From Acidaminobacter sp. (GTDB lineage Bacteria > Bacillota > Clostridia > Peptostreptococcales > Acidaminobacteraceae), in NCBI RefSeq assembly GCF_030247605.1, contig NZ_JAOTSB010000007.1, positions 62,001 to 126,000 of the forward strand: DNA of 64,000 bases, written 5' to 3'. The translations under genes were made by a program, and so were the position numbers. How positions within the stretch are numbered: the stretch's first letter is position 1; the number at the start of each line of letters is the position of its first letter. The notes below the pieces were generated by a model, which saw only the letters and a program-made list of their open reading frames with translations, was not told the DNA's origin and did not search any database. Below are positions 8,261 to 16,653 of the stretch, in pieces.

Positions 8261-9652
8261 CTATGTTGACTGCATACCGCCTAGCTGCGCGCTAAGCCAG
8301 TTCGCCTGGGCCTCAGACTTCTGGAGAGCTACGTCCAGCTTTGAAAACATATCCACATAATACGCTTCCTTTTTAAGCATTTTCTCTTCAAATGCCTCCA
8401 TTCTTCGGTCCAAATCTCTGATCGCCCGTTCAATGGTTTGGTTCTTCCCAGCAATGGTGCCCTTGGATTTGTCAGTGAAAGCCAGGACCAGCGCTTCCAA
8501 TTGGACGCCCATGCCCACCTTAGTAAGGACAGGACTTTCTGCCGATGGTTGTTCCACAGTGTCTGAGAAGAATTGATGTATACTTTGCGGATTCTCAGCG
8601 AAGGCTTTTCGAAACTTCGCGTCATCCAGTTTCAATGTTCCTTCTCGGTCTGCCGTGGTTAGACCTATTTCAGAAAGGTTTTTCATACCGGAAGCTGTTT
8701 CTGTCAGGTTGGAAGTGATGGCCTGGCGAAGCGCGTTTTGTAGACGGACCAATGCATTTTCACCATACAGCTTGCCCTGGCTGCCAGCCACTTCTTTGCT
8801 GCCCGCAGCGGTTTGAGTTTTCAGGAAGGATACTGTGGAATTGTATTGTTCAACAAAGGCTTTGAATGCCTCCACAGCCTTGTCCTGATCCTCCGTCACC
8901 GTTATTTCCAGGGACTCGCTTTCGCCTGTTGCCGACTTGAGCTGAAGGGTCATGCCCAGCACGGCATCTGTAATGGTATTGGTCTCACGAACCATTTCAT
9001 GCCCATTGACGCTGAACTGTGATTGAAGTCCCAACGAGAGGCTACCCTCTTGAAGACCAAGATTCTCAAGAACGCCGATGTCCGTTGATTCAGCCGTGAT
9101 CGCCTGGCTGCCATAACTCGCAGCGGAAAGTACCAGCCTCCCATCTATCACACTGGCTTCAACCCCGCTGGCCTGACTCTGTCGGTTGATGCTTCTGACA
9201 ATGGTCCGGAGGGATTGATTCGCTTCGATTTGAATAGTGGCTGTCGAGGTTTCGGAGGTGCTGAGAGTCAGACTGCCTGACAGTCCCAAGGCCACATCTG
9301 GATTTTTCTCAGTCATGGACGTACCCGTCAGTGTTGAGCGTGTAGCCAACCGGGTAATTTTCACCTCATAGCTGCCTGCCGGTGCATCTGAGCCACCGCT
9401 GACGCTAAGCTTTGCAGAGTCTGAGGAGGAAAGCGTTCTTGAGTAATAGGTTTCCTCCTTTGACAAAGACTTAAGCTTTTCCATCAGATTATCAAGCCGG
9501 CTCATGACGTCCTTCCAGGCGCTTTTCTGACTTTCGATCGCGGACTTTTTCTGGGTCATCAGCGTCAGCGGTCTTTTTTCAACTGCTATCAGCTTATCTA
9601 TGACGGACTGATCCATGCCTGAATACGATCCAATAAAATTAATGCCTGCCAT
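8261..9652 (-). CDS. fliD: Flagellar hook-associated protein 2 (filament cap) FliD
   Basis: A 463-residue cap protein. The N-terminus INFIGSYSGMDQSVIDKLIA is the conserved 'GLASGLD...I..L' start region. A coiled stretch follows (AIESQKSAWKDVMSRLDNLM). The C-terminal end has SKGTIAGKNQTIERAIRDLD and the typical closing coiled coil with KKEAYYVDMFSKLDVALQKS. It is somewhat short but complete. It is downstream of flaG and upstream of fliS in one operon. Confidence 0.95.
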   Translation of the reverse strand: MAGINFIGSYSGMDQSVIDKLIAVEKRPLTLMTQKKSAIESQKSAWKDVMSRLDNLMEKLKSLSKEETYYSRTLSSSDSAKLSVSGGSDAPAGSYEVKITRLATRSTLTGTSMTEKNPDVALGLSGSLTLSTSETSTATIQIEANQSLRTIVRSINRQSQASGVEASVIDGRLVLSAASYGSQAITAESTDIGVLENLGLQEGSLSLGLQSQFSVNGHEMVRETNTITDAVLGMTLQLKSATGESESLEITVTEDQDKAVEAFKAFVEQYNSTVSFLKTQTAAGSKEVAGSQGKLYGENALVRLQNALRQAITSNLTETASGMKNLSEIGLTTADREGTLKLDDAKFRKAFAENPQSIHQFFSDTVEQPSAESPVLTKVGMGVQLEALVLAFTDKSKGTIAGKNQTIERAIRDLDRRMEAFEEKMLKKEAYYVDMFSKLDVALQKSEAQANWLSAQLGGMQST

Positions 9653-9670
9653 ACAGCACCTCCGACTCTC

Positions 9671-10054
9671 TTACGCGCGTTTATCCACCAGTACGCCCAC
9701 CAGATCCCACAAACTGTCCATAATCTCAATAAGTTTCTCTGGTGGAATTTCTTTAACCACTTCTTTGGTCTCATTATTGACGAGTTTGATGACGACATCC
9801 CCGGTTTTCTCGTGGATTTCAAACTGAAAATGGGTGTCTTTTCCAAAGATGACGGCATTGGCTTCATCAATAATTTTTTCCAGCTGCTCCGCAGATTTTT
9901 TGTTAGAATCTCCTTTAGCCGGTTGGTGATGTGCCTGCCCAAATTCTTTGTCAATTTTCTTTTTACTGTCTTCAATTGGGGTCCGCTGCCCTTGCTCTTG
10001 TAATACCTTGAGCACGGGACTGGTGTGATGTAACCGATCAATCCGGTGATCCAT
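9671..10054 (-). CDS. flaG: FlaG family protein
   Basis: A 127-residue protein with a polar, Lys/Gln-rich N-terminal half and a conserved C-terminal FlaG domain: LEKIIDEANAVIFGKDTHFQ, then FEIHEKTGDVVIKLVNNET and VVKEIPPEKLIEIMDSLWDL. FlaG proteins influence filament length. The exact function is unknown. The ATG at 10054 (MDHRIDRL) is preferred because GGAGGG lies 7 bases upstream. It lies between flagellin and fliD, the usual place. Confidence 0.9.
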   Translation of the reverse strand: MDHRIDRLHHTSPVLKVLQEQGQRTPIEDSKKKIDKEFGQAHHQPAKGDSNKKSAEQLEKIIDEANAVIFGKDTHFQFEIHEKTGDVVIKLVNNETKEVVKEIPPEKLIEIMDSLWDLVGVLVDKRA

Positions 10055-10106
10055 CCGGGTTCCCTCCACTTCACTCACTTACTTATGGGATCCTGATCCA
10101 TGTTCA

Positions 10107-10142
10107 AAACTAAGAAAAGAGCCGGCAGCAGCACCGGCTCTC
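10107..10142 (-). terminator. Intrinsic terminator after flagellin
   Basis: On the minus strand GAGCCGG-(8 nt)-CCGGCTC is followed by TTTTCTTAGTTTTG. It lies 23 bases past the flagellin stop. A terminator here would make flagellin the dominant short transcript and leave flaG-fliD-fliS-fliT to read-through or a weak downstream promoter. Confidence 0.85.
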
Positions 10143-10164
10143 TCAATCTCCATTCGTCTCTCAA

Positions 10165-10947
10165 TTAGCGAAGAAGCTGGAGTACAGCCTGAGGCTGCTG
10201 ATTTGCCTGAGCCAGCATGCTCGTGGAAGCTTGGGTCAGGATGTTGTTCTTTGTAAATTCCATCATTTCCTTGGCCATGTCCACGTCACGGATGCGTGAT
10301 TCAGCAGCAGTGAGGTTTTCAGAAGCGGTGCCCAGGTTGTTGATGGTATGCTCGAGGCGGTTTTGGGTGGCGCCTAAATCAGCACGGTGAGTTGAAACAT
10401 CATTAATAGCTGTATCAAGAGCAGTTAGATCTGATGCTGCAGTAACTGACAAACCTGTTGCTGTCATATTAGCCATTGTGATAGTCATAGTATCACCGGT
10501 ATTTGCACCGATTTGCAAATCCACACCATTGGTATTATTAAGTAAATCGATTCCGTTGAATTTGGTTTGATTCCCAATTCTGTCCATTTCAGCAACAAGC
10601 TGCGTTTTTTCAGCAGTAATCGCAGCTAAATCCTCAGTGCTATTGGTTTCATTTCCCGACTGAACAGTTAATTCTCTCATTCTTTGCAAAATACTATGTG
10701 TCTCATTCAACGCACCTTCAGCTGTCTGAATCAAAGAAATGCCGTCTTGCGCGTTTCTTGAAGCCTGATTCAAACCTTTGATCTGGCCTCTCATCTTTTC
10801 TGAAATCGCGAGACCTGCTGCGTCATCACCGGCGCGGTTGATTCTCAGACCTGAGGAGAGCTTCTGGAGCGATTTGCCTTGTGCTTCTGTTGCTGCGGTG
10901 AGTCTGGAGTGTGTGTTGAGCGCGGATAAATTATTGTTGATTCTCAT
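10165..10947 (-). CDS. hag: Flagellin
   Basis: A short flagellin of 260 residues, the filament subunit. N-terminal D0/D1 is classical (MRINNNLSALNTHSRL, SLQKLSSGLRINRAGDDAAG, LAISEKMRGQIKGLNQASRN). C-terminal D1/D0 includes RIRDVDMAKEMMEFTKNNIL and ends QQPQAVLQLLR. Only about 45 residues lie between the D1 halves, so D2/D3 are essentially absent. The ATG at 10947 follows GGGAGGAAAAATC. An upstream in-frame ATG would add 12 residues foreign to flagellins. It is expressed from a sigma-28 type promoter and probably controlled by CsrA/FliW, encoded just upstream. Confidence 0.97.
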   Translation of the reverse strand: MRINNNLSALNTHSRLTAATEAQGKSLQKLSSGLRINRAGDDAAGLAISEKMRGQIKGLNQASRNAQDGISLIQTAEGALNETHSILQRMRELTVQSGNETNSTEDLAAITAEKTQLVAEMDRIGNQTKFNGIDLLNNTNGVDLQIGANTGDTMTITMANMTATGLSVTAASDLTALDTAINDVSTHRADLGATQNRLEHTINNLGTASENLTAAESRIRDVDMAKEMMEFTKNNILTQASTSMLAQANQQPQAVLQLLR

Positions 10948-10980
10948 GATTTTTCCTCCCTGAAGGGTATATTTGGCATC
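10948..10980 (-). promoter_or_regulatory. Candidate CsrA-binding leader of flagellin mRNA
   Basis: The flagellin ribosome site lies in CCCTTCAGGGAGGAAAAATC. CCC-TTCA-GGG can pair, and the GGGAGGA of the Shine-Dalgarno contains GGA motifs of the kind bound by CsrA. In Bacillus subtilis CsrA occludes the hag ribosome site until FliW removes it. csrA and fliW are the next two genes upstream, so the same circuit is inferred here. Binding itself cannot be shown from sequence. Confidence 0.5.
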
Positions 10981-11044
10981 CATGCCGTTGGGTTTGCGGA
11001 CTTACGATCTGTACGGCCGTTACAGTTCTTCGCCCTTAATGTCT

Positions 11045-11071
11045 ATATCGCCGTTTCCTGCGAAACGTTAA
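11045..11071 (-). promoter_or_regulatory. Sigma-28 (SigD/FliA) type promoter of flagellin
   Basis: On the minus strand TTAA (11071-11068), 15 bases, GGCGATAT (11052-11045). The -10 differs by one base from the SigD/FliA consensus GCCGATAT. The same design with identical 15-base spacing is seen before flgM (15014-15040). A start near 11038 gives a leader of about 90 nt. The spacer contains a small inverted repeat CGTTTC-GCAG-GAAACG. Confidence 0.8.
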
Positions 11072-11081
11072 GACCTTTTTT

Positions 11082-11288
11082 CTATTTTTTTAAAAATTTT
11101 CTTGCGGCCTCCAAAGCTGCCTTGTTTTCCTGTGATACCGCCTCCAAAATTTCCTTCCGGTGTACTTTTACCTCAGGTGGCGCGGAAATGCCAATCCGCA
11201 CCTTGCCCTCCTCCACACCAAGGATTACAACCTCAATCTTGCCGTCAATGATCAATGCCTCGTCCAGTTTTCTAGTCAAGACCAGCAT
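11082..11288 (-). CDS. csrA: Translational regulator CsrA
   Basis: A 68-residue RNA-binding protein. MLVLTRKLDEALIIDGKIEV and GKVRIGISAPPEVKVHRKEI are the near-invariant CsrA beta-strand core, with the basic loop R near position 44. It represses flagellin translation in Bacillota and is antagonised by FliW. The gene overlaps fliW by 17 bases, so the pair is made together. The flagellin promoter begins immediately after its stop. Confidence 0.97.
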   Translation of the reverse strand: MLVLTRKLDEALIIDGKIEVVILGVEEGKVRIGISAPPEVKVHRKEILEAVSQENKAALEAARKFLKK

Positions 11289-11721
11289 CTTTGGCCTCCC
11301 CGCCTCGTCTCAGAGGCTCCCGGGTCGTGAAAACCGGATGGCTTAAAACCACTTGGCTGGCACTTCGTGTCTTAAGATTGATGACTAAAGGGGCGATAAG
11401 ATTCATGGTCGAAGCTTCAACCGGATTCTGAAGGGTAACAACCGCAAGGACCTGGACATCCTCCTCAGTGCTCAGTTCAAGGCTATGGCAGACAGACTCC
11501 GGGATATCGATTTCATAGTCCTCTATCCAATTCCAGGGGCTGGTTAGAATGAAGCCGACATGCTCCTCTTCCAGCGACATCAGGCCAAGAAAAGAGGTCT
11601 CAGGGATGTAAACCAATTCGAAATTTCTCAGAGTCTCAAACCCAGGAAGTCCCTCAGAAAACACTACCCGGCCAACTTCATTATATCTGGAGGTCGGTTC
11701 AGAATGTATTTGAGCTTGCAT
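11272..11721 (-). CDS. fliW: Flagellar assembly factor FliW
   Basis: A 149-residue protein with VVFSEGLPGFETLRNFELVY and SPWNWIEDYEIDIPESVCHS, plus VLAVVTLQNPVEASTMNLIA followed by PLVINLKTRSASQVVL, all typical of FliW. It binds either flagellin or CsrA and so couples flagellin translation to secretion. It is placed between flgL and csrA as in Bacillus. The C-terminal ten or so residues (RRGGEAKDAGLD) are not conserved in the family. Confidence 0.96.
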   Translation of the reverse strand: MQAQIHSEPTSRYNEVGRVVFSEGLPGFETLRNFELVYIPETSFLGLMSLEEEHVGFILTSPWNWIEDYEIDIPESVCHSLELSTEEDVQVLAVVTLQNPVEASTMNLIAPLVINLKTRSASQVVLSHPVFTTREPLRRGGEAKDAGLD

Positions 11722-11742
11722 GTTTTTATGCCTCCCTATGGG

Positions 11743-12657
11743 TTATAGATAGTCAAGCAGCGTCGGTTGAAGGATCTTAGCGCCTGTGGACAGCGATGCC
11801 TTATAGGTGTTTTCAAGCATAGCGAATTCCATGACCTTTTCAGCAAAGTCAATGTCTTCCGTTTTGGAGAGCAACTCCGTCAAACGCAGGGACTCCGAAC
11901 TATTGAGCTCCATCATAGCCTCCAGACGGTTGGAGGTAGCGCCGTTGCTGGTTCTGAGACTGAGGAGGGTATCAATTTGCCCATCCAGCTGTTTTAGAAT
12001 CTCGCCGCCTAGGTGCGAACGTTCCGGCGACACAGGATCCTTCAAACCTGTCACAAGTCGGTTCAGTGTACCTGCAAGGCTGGCAGGTGAGGCTGAATCC
12101 TCACTTCCCATTATTGATTTCCCGGTGATGTTCATCTTAATGGTGACTCCAGTGAGAATTTCTCGCTCAAGAACACCTTCATCCCCGTTAAATGTCAACA
12201 ACCCGGAAGTCTGGTCCACCGAAAAAGGCGGGGTCGTGGTTTTCATGCCTCCAAAAATATATCGGCCATCAAAATTTGTATTCCCAATAGATGCGAGACC
12301 TTCAATGATCTGACCCACTTCTGCCTCAATAGCCTTGAATTCAGAGGCACCCATGGTGCCATTGGCTGCGGCGATAGTCAGCTCTCTGAGTCTGATCAGG
12401 CTGGTTCCCATCTGCCCTAAAGCGCCATCTGTGGTCTCAACCCAGCCATAAGCATCCTCCATGTTTCGGCGGTATTGTGTATTATTGCCAACGGCAGACT
12501 CAAGCATCATAGCTTTTGAAACCATGGCCGGCTGATCAGATGGCCTGGAATATAATTTGCCGGAAGCCAGCTGATTCTGGGCCTTTTGCATGTTTCTCAT
12601 ATTTCGTCGGAGGTGAATCAGAAAATCTTCTCCCATCATGCGGTTAGTGACTCTCAT
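11743..12657 (-). CDS. flgL: Flagellar hook-associated protein 3 FlgL
   Basis: A 304-residue hook-filament junction protein with flagellin-like ends: MRVTNRMMGEDFLIHLRRNM, then KAQNQLASGKLYSRPSDQPA, and C-terminal AEKVMEFAMLENTYKASLST plus GAKILQPTLLDYL. Normal length for FlgL. It follows flgK by 14 bases. Confidence 0.96.
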   Translation of the reverse strand: MRVTNRMMGEDFLIHLRRNMRNMQKAQNQLASGKLYSRPSDQPAMVSKAMMLESAVGNNTQYRRNMEDAYGWVETTDGALGQMGTSLIRLRELTIAAANGTMGASEFKAIEAEVGQIIEGLASIGNTNFDGRYIFGGMKTTTPPFSVDQTSGLLTFNGDEGVLEREILTGVTIKMNITGKSIMGSEDSASPASLAGTLNRLVTGLKDPVSPERSHLGGEILKQLDGQIDTLLSLRTSNGATSNRLEAMMELNSSESLRLTELLSKTEDIDFAEKVMEFAMLENTYKASLSTGAKILQPTLLDYL

Positions 12658-12671
12658 TATTCTTTTCCTCC

Positions 12672-14231
12672 CTATCTTCCCATGTTGATCAGGGTATCCA
12701 GCATGGTAACCAGCGTACTCATGACACGGGCATTGGCCTGATAGCCATTTTGAAACTTGATCAGCGCTGCGATTTCTTCATCTATAGATACCCCCATAAC
12801 CGATTCCCGGCGTTGATGGAGCTGATTTAAAAGCGCTGTTTCATTGTCTTGCATGCTTCTGCTGTAGTTGGAAGAAACGCCCAGTTGTGTAACCAAAGCA
12901 CGGTATCTGCCGTCTGCGGACTCTCCGTTTGATGCCGTGAAGCTCATCGTTTCCGGGTCATAGGTACTGAGTTCTGTGTTTAATCCCACGTTGCGCAGGG
13001 CCGCAACGGCCAGCGCTCTGGATCCATCCCCCGCAGGCCCGTCCAAATCCTTTCCGGCTTGAAGGCTCCAGGGATCATCTCTCAGTTCTTGGTTAACCCT
13101 GATATTATCTGCGCGAATCACTCCGCTGTCATCACCTGCAGTAAAGAATTCAGTGCCGGAATCCTCTCCGTAGACCTGATTGACCAGACCCGCTAATCCG
13201 GATGCCACTTCATCAAGCTGACGGGCGTAACCCGCCGTCTCATCCAACATGCTTTGAAGGCCTTGGATGCGTCCGATGCTGAATTCGACAGGACGATACT
13301 CCAAAAAATCACCTTGTGTTTCCCTTGATGTGACAACCGCTGATCCCACTTTCCATTCAGCACCCTCATATTCAGATGCTGGAATCATTAAAGTTCGAAG
13401 TTCGTTCGAGCTTCCGCCGGCTGCCAGAATTACAGAGACATAGGCCGGCTCGTCACCATCGGCAGGGATCATTTCTGTAGACTGCACTACACTGAAAACG
13501 TCATTGGCAGGTCTGCGAATCAATTCTATACCATTTGTTTTTAAGGAAATCCCACCATCCTGGTTTTCCTGTACCTCAAACGTCACAAACCCTGAGAGTT
13601 GATCCAGCATTAAATCCCGTTGGTCCATCAAGTCATTTGGCGCGATGCCTCTGTTGACGGATTCCATAATTTGCTCGTCAACGGCTTTCAACTGCTCCAG
13701 TCTGGTATTGACTTCAAAAACATTCTGTGAAATCTGGTTTAGAATATCAGATTCCAGCCCCTTAAGCTGAGAGGCAGTATGGTTGAATCGATCCGCCAAC
13801 GTCACAGACTGTTCCAGTACTAACGTTCTGGAAGTAGTACTCTCCGGGGTCTTGCTCAGTTCCTGCCATGCGTTCCAGGTGTCTCTCATGGCGGCGCTGA
13901 TGCCAGTACTGGATGGCTCTGAGAAAATGATTTCCAACTGGTCGTTGACCTCATTCTGAGAGGCAAAAGTTTCGTATCGGCTGGTTTCCAGTCTTACCTG
14001 TGTATCAATAAAGGCATCACGAATCCGCATAACACCCTCAGTTCTGACGCCGGTACTGATCTCTCCTATACCGGGAATCTGCTGGGGCACATTGGTCACC
14101 AGATTAACACGTTTTCTGGCGTAGCCCTCAGTCTGTGCATTGGCAATATTATTAGAGGCCGTGTTGACAGATTCCTGCATGGCGCGCATGCCACTATTGG
14201 CAATATTCATGGTGCTGTATATTCCTGACAT
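12672..14231 (-). CDS. flgK: Flagellar hook-associated protein 1 FlgK
   Basis: A 519-residue hook-filament junction protein. The N-terminus (STMNIANSGMRAMQESVNTA, then SNNIANAQTEGYARK) and C-terminus (DEEIAALIKFQNGYQANARV, MSTLVTMLDTLINMGR) are diagnostic. The ATG at 14231 (MSGIYSTM) is used. It has AAGGGG upstream, and an in-frame TTG two codons earlier is less likely. It lies downstream of flgN, its export chaperone. Confidence 0.96.
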   Translation of the reverse strand: MSGIYSTMNIANSGMRAMQESVNTASNNIANAQTEGYARKRVNLVTNVPQQIPGIGEISTGVRTEGVMRIRDAFIDTQVRLETSRYETFASQNEVNDQLEIIFSEPSSTGISAAMRDTWNAWQELSKTPESTTSRTLVLEQSVTLADRFNHTASQLKGLESDILNQISQNVFEVNTRLEQLKAVDEQIMESVNRGIAPNDLMDQRDLMLDQLSGFVTFEVQENQDGGISLKTNGIELIRRPANDVFSVVQSTEMIPADGDEPAYVSVILAAGGSSNELRTLMIPASEYEGAEWKVGSAVVTSRETQGDFLEYRPVEFSIGRIQGLQSMLDETAGYARQLDEVASGLAGLVNQVYGEDSGTEFFTAGDDSGVIRADNIRVNQELRDDPWSLQAGKDLDGPAGDGSRALAVAALRNVGLNTELSTYDPETMSFTASNGESADGRYRALVTQLGVSSNYSRSMQDNETALLNQLHQRRESVMGVSIDEEIAALIKFQNGYQANARVMSTLVTMLDTLINMGR

Positions 14232-14269
14232 GATCAAGCCCCTTTTCTGGCGGTTGTGAATCTTGCAAC

Positions 14270-14674
14270 TTAAATGGATTTATCCAACCAGCCTGGCTGG
14301 TCGCTCAACGTCTGACGCTTTTCGCCTGATTCGGCATAAGTCGCCGGCACATCATTGTTTCTTATTGGAAGCAGGGCTTCCCTCAGAGCCGCTAAATAAG
14401 CTATAGACTGGCGGGCGAGCAACCCGTTGGTTTCCTGCAAAATACGAATCTGTTCCGCATACGTCCTTAACTCTTTTTTTACTTCTTTGTCCAAAGTTGA
14501 CATTTGATTTGAATCCACCATTAACTGATTCAATGCTATGGTCAGGCGTGTTTTTTTTTCTACCAAAGGGTCTAACCGTTCATAATCCAATTGAGTCATA
14601 CAGTCTTTTTCTTGTTCCATCACGTTCAAAAGTCCTTGAAGGCGTTCAACGAGCTGCATCTCGAAATTATTCAT
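14270..14674 (-). CDS. flgN: FlgN family flagellar chaperone
   Basis: A 134-residue helical protein (LVERLQGLLNVMEQEKDCMT, KKTRLTIALNQLMVDSNQM) resembling FlgN in its N-terminal 'L...L..E...L..L....'. FlgN escorts FlgK and FlgL to the export apparatus. It overlaps flgM by 4 bases and precedes flgK, the standard flgM-flgN-flgK-flgL order, which supports the weakly conserved sequence match. Confidence 0.85.
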   Translation of the reverse strand: MNNFEMQLVERLQGLLNVMEQEKDCMTQLDYERLDPLVEKKTRLTIALNQLMVDSNQMSTLDKEVKKELRTYAEQIRILQETNGLLARQSIAYLAALREALLPIRNNDVPATYAESGEKRQTLSDQPGWLDKSI

Positions 14675-14967
14675 TCTTTCAATGACCTTTCCTGAAGAAT
14701 TATATCCGCCAACCGACCCGCAAGACGGTCTACTGAAAAATCATACGTACCCGAACTCAACATATCTTTGATTTCAAGGGCACGCACTGAGATTTCTTCA
14801 ACATCAGCACCGTCTTTTATCAATGCAGTGAGGGCCTTGGCGGCACCAGAAAGTTCTAATCCGTCTTTGCCTTGCAGAGTCGAACTTTCCGGTTTTGAAG
14901 CGATTTTCGATTCTGATTTACTTAAAGTCTTATAAGCCAGATGCACATTAGGTGTAGTTATTTTCAT
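14671..14967 (-). CDS. flgM: Anti-sigma-28 factor FlgM
   Basis: A 98-residue negative regulator of the flagellar sigma factor, exported once the hook is finished. The C-terminal half VRALEIKDMLSSGTYDFSVD followed by RLAGRLADIILQERSL is the FlgM sigma-binding signature. It is slightly longer than usual because of a Ser/Lys-rich N-terminus. The gene has its own sigma-28 type promoter, giving the classical feedback loop. Confidence 0.93.
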   Translation of the reverse strand: MKITTPNVHLAYKTLSKSESKIASKPESSTLQGKDGLELSGAAKALTALIKDGADVEEISVRALEIKDMLSSGTYDFSVDRLAGRLADIILQERSLKE

Positions 14968-15013
14968 AGGAATCCCTCCTTATAGAGCACGAGCAAAGTT
15001 TTGCTGTTATCTA

Positions 15014-15040
15014 TTATCGTCGAGTTTTTTCTTTTGTTAA
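15014..15040 (-). promoter_or_regulatory. Sigma-28 type promoter of the flgM operon
   Basis: On the minus strand TTAA (15040-15037), 15 bases, GACGATAA (15021-15014). It has the same element order and spacing as the flagellin promoter. A start near 15007 leaves a leader of about 40 nt containing AAGGAGGG before the flgM ATG. Confidence 0.8.
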
Positions 15041-15077
15041 GTGCTTTTCATTTTTATTTCTTCAAAACACGGATTGC

Positions 15078-15110
15078 ACAAAAAAACCTCTTTCAAAATT
15101 GAAAAAGGTT
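15078..15110 (-). terminator. Intrinsic terminator after fliN
   Basis: On the minus strand AACCTTTTTC-(6 nt)-GAAAGAGGTT is followed by a run of T. It lies 16 bases downstream of the fliN stop and separates fliM-fliN from the flgM promoter. Confidence 0.85.
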
Positions 15111-15125
15111 TGATAGATCTTTGTA

Positions 15126-15614
15126 TTATTTAAAATTTTCTACACGTTTCTGAACATCCAAAATATTTGTGATCCGTATACCAAAATTTTCATTAATCAC
15201 AACCACTTCACCACGCGCAATCAGTTTGTCATTAACATAAACGTGAAGAGGCTCTTCAGCAAATTTATCAAGTTCCACAATGGATCCGCGGCTTAATGAT
15301 AAAATCTCCTGAATGGTCTTTTTCGTCTTCCCCAAGACAACCGATACCTCCAGGGACACATCCATTATTAAATCGATATTGGATAGGCTGTTTTCTATTA
15401 TGCCCGGTTCAAAGGATTCGTAAATAGGTTTTCGGATCCAAGGCGATGCATCTTCTGTTTTTGAAGATTGACCAACACCCAAGTTGCTGTCAGAAGCTGA
15501 AGCATCCTCCACCCGGGTCTGTTGCTCTTGAAATCCGCTGGAATCGGTTTCGTGATAATCCTTTTTTTCAAGCAACATGGTGATTTCCTCTTGGGTCAGT
15601 ATCCTCTCATTCAT
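15126..15614 (-). CDS. fliN: Flagellar motor switch protein FliN with a FliM/FliY-type N-terminal motif
   Basis: A 162-residue protein. The C-terminal ~80 residues are a SpoA/FliN domain (VSLEVSVVLGKTKKTIQEIL, SLSRGSIVELDKFAEEPLHV, YVNDKLIARGEVVVINENFG) that builds the bottom of the C-ring. The N-terminus MNERILTQEEITMLLEKK resembles the CheY-P-binding segment at the start of FliM and Bacillus FliY, but the CheC-like phosphatase domain of FliY is missing. The middle is a flexible Ser/Glu-rich linker. The ATG at 15614 has AAAGGCGG upstream and overlaps the fliM stop by 8 bases. Confidence 0.93.
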   Translation of the reverse strand: MNERILTQEEITMLLEKKDYHETDSSGFQEQQTRVEDASASDSNLGVGQSSKTEDASPWIRKPIYESFEPGIIENSLSNIDLIMDVSLEVSVVLGKTKKTIQEILSLSRGSIVELDKFAEEPLHVYVNDKLIARGEVVVINENFGIRITNILDVQKRVENFK

Positions 15615-16596
15615 GTTCAAGCCGCCTTTCTCTAATCTGCGATATTTTAACAGCGATTTTTTGTTTTCGCAATCCAAGATAACCCTTGAACTTCAGGCGA
15701 TCTTCCACATAAACAGAAAGGGGTTCATCAATTCTATTATCAAGTATAACAACATCCCCAACACTTAGATTTACAAAATCCTTAATATAAAGCCTTGCTT
15801 TTCCCAGTTCAGCCACCACTTCCACATGGGCATCCTGTAAATTAGTTTGTATTTGCGCAGCATGGGCATCATCATCTGCAATAATATCATGTTGAAACCA
15901 GCTGTGAACGCTTAATTTATGAACCACCGACTCAATTGAAATGAAAGGAATGCAGAGGTTGATTTTCCCGTTTTTACCGGCAATTAATGTTTTTATTGAA
16001 ATTATAGCCACTGATTCATTTGGCGCAATGGTTTGTTCCAAAGAAGGCAGTTTGTCGATCGCCTCAATTTCAGGATTGATGCTGACCACTTCATCCCAAG
16101 AAGTCTTCATAGTGCGTGTCAACGTTTCAACCACTTCATGCACGACGCAAAGCTCAATGTCTGTCAAGCCAACATTTTTTTCCATAATCTTTGCCATTCC
16201 ACCACACAACAAATCCACCACTTGATAAGCAAACATAGGGTTAAGTTCCATAAAAATTTTTCCGGGACAACTCTTTAAATTTAAGGTGGTCAATACCGTT
16301 GGACTCCACAATGATTTCAAGTACTCTTCATATGTCCGCTGTTCGATGCTTTCAAAAATTAGAGATACCGAGGTTCTAAGCTGGCCTGACAAGTAGCTTG
16401 CGGAAACTCTCGCGTACTCCTCGTAAATCATTTGCAGCGTTGACATATGATCCTTGGAAAATTTATTTGGTCGCTTAAAATCATAAGTTTTGTATTTCGA
16501 TTCATCCGCTGAAACATCAGCTTCGTTTTTCATACCACCCGTTTGGATGGCTTTGAGCAGAACATCGATATCTTTTTGGGTCAATAACTCCGCCAA
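15607..16596 (-). CDS. fliM: Flagellar motor switch protein FliM
   Basis: A 329-residue C-ring protein. The N-terminal LTQKDIDVLLKAIQTGG is the CheY-P-binding segment. A CheC-like middle domain (MSTLQMIYEEYARVSASYLS, PMFAYQVVDLLCGG) and a C-terminal SpoA domain (GDVVILDNRIDEPLSVYVED) follow. Translation starts at a TTG (16596) with GAGGTGG upstream, and no in-frame ATG is nearby. It is the first gene of a two-gene operon with fliN. Base composition is AT-richer than the flgK/fliD genes. Confidence 0.96.
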   Translation of the reverse strand: MAELLTQKDIDVLLKAIQTGGMKNEADVSADESKYKTYDFKRPNKFSKDHMSTLQMIYEEYARVSASYLSGQLRTSVSLIFESIEQRTYEEYLKSLWSPTVLTTLNLKSCPGKIFMELNPMFAYQVVDLLCGGMAKIMEKNVGLTDIELCVVHEVVETLTRTMKTSWDEVVSINPEIEAIDKLPSLEQTIAPNESVAIISIKTLIAGKNGKINLCIPFISIESVVHKLSVHSWFQHDIIADDDAHAAQIQTNLQDAHVEVVAELGKARLYIKDFVNLSVGDVVILDNRIDEPLSVYVEDRLKFKGYLGLRKQKIAVKISQIRERRLEHE

Positions 16597-16644
16597 TTTT
16601 CCACCTCATCCAAACTTGCTTAGTTTCTCTGTGCCGACCATTTT

Positions 16645-16653
16645 AGTATAGCA
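16645..16653 (-). promoter_or_regulatory. Candidate promoter of fliM-fliN
   Basis: In the 257-base gap before fliM the minus strand has TATACT (16650-16645) preceded by TG one base upstream, an extended -10 element, with no good -35. The rest of the gap (16654-16853) shows no gene. It also contains the run CAAGCACGATATCC, which resembles half a sigma-28 promoter but lacks a -35 at the right distance. Confidence 0.35.
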
